In this document: piece after piece, positions 23,401 through 24,054 of the stretch
Numbering within the stretch: the first letter of the stretch is position 1
How the letters are laid out: every line of letters begins with the position of its first letter
From: JBNGDW01 sp049975325
GTDB taxonomy: Bacteria; Cloacimonadota; Cloacimonadia; JGIOTU-2; JBNGDW01
NCBI GenBank assembly: GCA_049975325.1
Contig: JBNGDW010000015.1
Span: 1-24,054, forward strand
Reading direction: 5' to 3'
DNA: 24,054 bases
The notes under the pieces: generated by a model
The model's database searches: none
Told to the model about the DNA's origin: nothing
The model's input: only the letters and a program-made list of their open reading frames with translations
Position numbers and translations under genes: made by a program

Positions 23401-23937
23401 ATTTTCACTTGCTTGTCGACTTTTATTATATTTCATAATTCCGGCTGACTCTTCGAAGAGATATCGCCTCTCTTCGTCGTTACTACTAAGCATACTGTCT
23501 ATCATCCCTTGTTCCATAAGGGAATAAGCTCGACGCCCCATACCTGTATCGTAAAATAAATTCAGGATATCTTTCAGTCTGCACGGTTGCTCATTGATGT
23601 AAAATTCACTCTCTCCATCTTGATACATTCTGCGGGTGATTTTTACTTCCTTGTATTCTAATGGCAAGATTTGTCTATTATTTTCGATTACTATGGAGAC
23701 CTCAGCAAGACTTTGGGGCGAGCGTTTTTTAGAGCCGTTGAAGATAACATCACGCATTGAGTTGCCGCGAATTCGGGATGGATTTTGTTCCCCTAATACC
23801 CAATGTAATGCGTCGCATATATTAGATTTTCCACAGCCATTGGGTCCGATAATTCCGGTGATCCCTGGTGCAAATCTGAAAATAGTGGGATCGGCAAATG
23901 ATTTGAATCCTGCAAGGTCTAATTGAATAAGTCTCAA
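20416..23937 (-). CDS. smc: Chromosome segregation protein SMC
   Basis: The 1173-residue protein is a complete SMC. It has an N-terminal head with GFKSFADPT (10-18) and Walker A GPNGCGKSN (31-39), a long coiled coil, and a hinge (about 505-670). A second coiled coil follows, and the C-terminal head has signature LLSSGEKAL (1082-1090), Walker B FCVLDEIDAPLDE (1107-1119) and THNKRTVEAAD. The glycine-rich dimer motif of the hinge is weakened to RGVIRVNSD. SMC dimers with ScpA and ScpB organise and separate chromosomes; the partners are not in the window. The start is TTG with GGGAG six bases upstream. An in-frame TAG lies 15 bases before it, so no longer start exists. Confidence 0.97.
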   Translation of the reverse strand: MRLIQLDLAGFKSFADPTIFRFAPGITGIIGPNGCGKSNICDALHWVLGEQNPSRIRGNSMRDVIFNGSKKRSPQSLAEVSIVIENNRQILPLEYKEVKITRRMYQDGESEFYINEQPCRLKDILNLFYDTGMGRRAYSLMEQGMIDSMLSSNDEERRYLFEESAGIMKYNKSRQASENKLKSIQNDLVRLNDIIAEVKHQVNSLRHQVSKTKRYQNLKKKINTIEIQLAGIQFFEYQQKLTPFQNELLSIEEKLASTTKELTSTSENLSRKNSELLETEHRLRQEQEKLAKIEKMVNEYERDILLSRQQLSAKKTAQKEIIAKIDQMKSHDREADRILQEKRKELKVQAQKLEEERTIVEEYAQRLQQITEKSKELQRKADEINQKIQKDSTKRQDLIAQKQSAYNRINFLNTQAESLLKKIEYTNNDKSKIKTSIENLQKKIKCIEEELGKIEIQKRENHSQLDSLVTKEKELSDILQNIQLEIKALEAEKKQLTNWEKQLFGYEDGIQALFSQFREKGELSILGDNIKVDEKYILPVERALQSLISSVLCNEKVVVPALDFLHENRYAAQLILTQENETGNQTPTKIADAIPLLDVLTIKNNNINPQIFQNIYIIKDRMQASQLAKSTREENQELLFITPEGEVFTNRGVIRVNSDKNESEGLLSRKKRLTTIQFTLKQKKNYASDIEKELEEVGKKREKFATNHTYYSDKLQELKKTQVLLEQELKQSNIQSAHLQERTEEYNSSLKSIKDDIKALEQKIAYTEKELKLLPSMDTKLSPEQDTLQSALAEFNAQERDIQEKFNKSNIIIARLEKDVDFLKREIEQIEKRKKENISALQEAEDSFIPLTSTIKNLEDKIAQLESKFRGSVDELNQEKTALLKVENRFHTLREEIEKLKMRNHDLDFTKDILSEEKNNNELKIQELELKLKHIREDAFTHFHHDLTHDEPEKYKALSPNELTERMKRYQKRLENLGPINLAAIYEYETQKKRVKFLEEQQQDLIKSQKNLEEAIKELNTTAENLFLETFHKIEKNFSTLFKELFNGGTGKLSLVDETNPLESKIEIFANPRGKRISNINLLSSGEKALTVIALLFSIYMVKPSPFCVLDEIDAPLDEVNVTRFLSLVDKFSEQTQFIIITHNKRTVEAADNLYGITMEENGVSKIVSVKLA

Positions 23938-23976
23938 AACCTGCTCCCACTAATGCATATTCTTGTATTCACGAAG

Positions 23977-23993
23977 TCCGCCAGCCGGCGGAT
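23977..23993. repeat. 17-bp GC-rich palindromic repeat, copy 2
   Basis: Identical over 17 bases to the copy at 169-185. Here it is followed on the plus strand by TTCCCGAAGGG, itself a small hairpin. The whole 23938-24054 spacer upstream of smc has no gene and no TTGACA element. Confidence 0.7.
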
Positions 23994-24024
23994 TTCCCGA
24001 AGGGCAAGATAGTCGCTTCGCTCC

Positions 24025-24049
24025 ATTGCAAAGTGAAGATTGCAAAGTG
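24025..24049. repeat. Short direct repeat, two copies of an 11-mer
   Basis: ATTGCAAAGTG occurs at 24025-24035 and again at 24039-24049, with AAG between them, giving a 14-base period. A third partial unit (CAAAT) starts at the window edge. It probably continues beyond the window as a short tandem intergenic repeat. Confidence 0.5.
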
Positions 24050-24054
24050 CAAAT

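Noticed and set aside
1..24054. CRISPR arrays, phage genes, transposases or toxin-antitoxin pairs
   Set aside because: No regular repeat-spacer pattern and no matching protein families were seen on either strand.

Overview
The window comes from an AT-rich bacterial genome, and every protein gene and both tRNAs lie on the minus strand. The outer-membrane and envelope genes suggest a diderm of the FCB/Bacteroidetes-like superphylum or a related candidate phylum such as Cloacimonadota or WOR-3. They include a PorV-family barrel, an M6 protease ending in a type IX-style C-terminal domain, a DUF5683-like protein, TPR lipoproteins and a SPOR protein. The phylum is inferred from gene content only; no 16S or ribosomal protein is present.

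Read in the direction of transcription, from high to low coordinates, the window starts with a short repeat-bearing spacer and smc (23937-20416). A tRNA-Leu(CAA) with its own promoter follows. Next comes a long, closely spaced group: PorV-like barrel, M6 metalloprotease, DUF5683-like protein, hutH, TPR lipoprotein, EcfT-like membrane protein and truA (20115-9733). A 21-bp near-perfect dyad lies in the leader of the PorV gene, and a 12-bp stem-loop spans its stop codon. A regulatory spacer of about 300 bp follows. It holds a promoter and leader stem-loop for a second group: cupin, tsaB, rho, TPR-SPOR protein and mutS (9435-3345). A type II restriction-modification pair with its own promoter-like sequence comes next (3329-1526), then a secreted serpin (1418-219). 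The window ends in a degenerate repeat element and the 5' part of a tRNA, probably tRNA-Ala.

The informational genes (smc, rho, mutS, truA, tsaB, tRNAs) look ordinary and complete. The most interesting feature is the M6 protease. Its reading frame is cut by a single TAA inside the C-terminal sorting-type domain, yet the missing 23 residues are preserved in frame behind that stop. They end in an ATGA overlap with the next gene, which points to a very recent nonsense mutation, a sequence error or recoding. With the PorV-like barrel just upstream and a TPR lipoprotein that may be SprE/PorW-like downstream, the group looks like a cargo-plus-machinery cluster for type IX-like secretion.

Four exact TTGACA hexamers lie upstream of transcription units (tRNA-Ala, the methylase, cupin, tRNA-Leu). 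Two of them share the extended form TTGACA-N17-TAATTTTTG, which may be the housekeeping promoter of this organism. No convincing intrinsic terminator was found anywhere.
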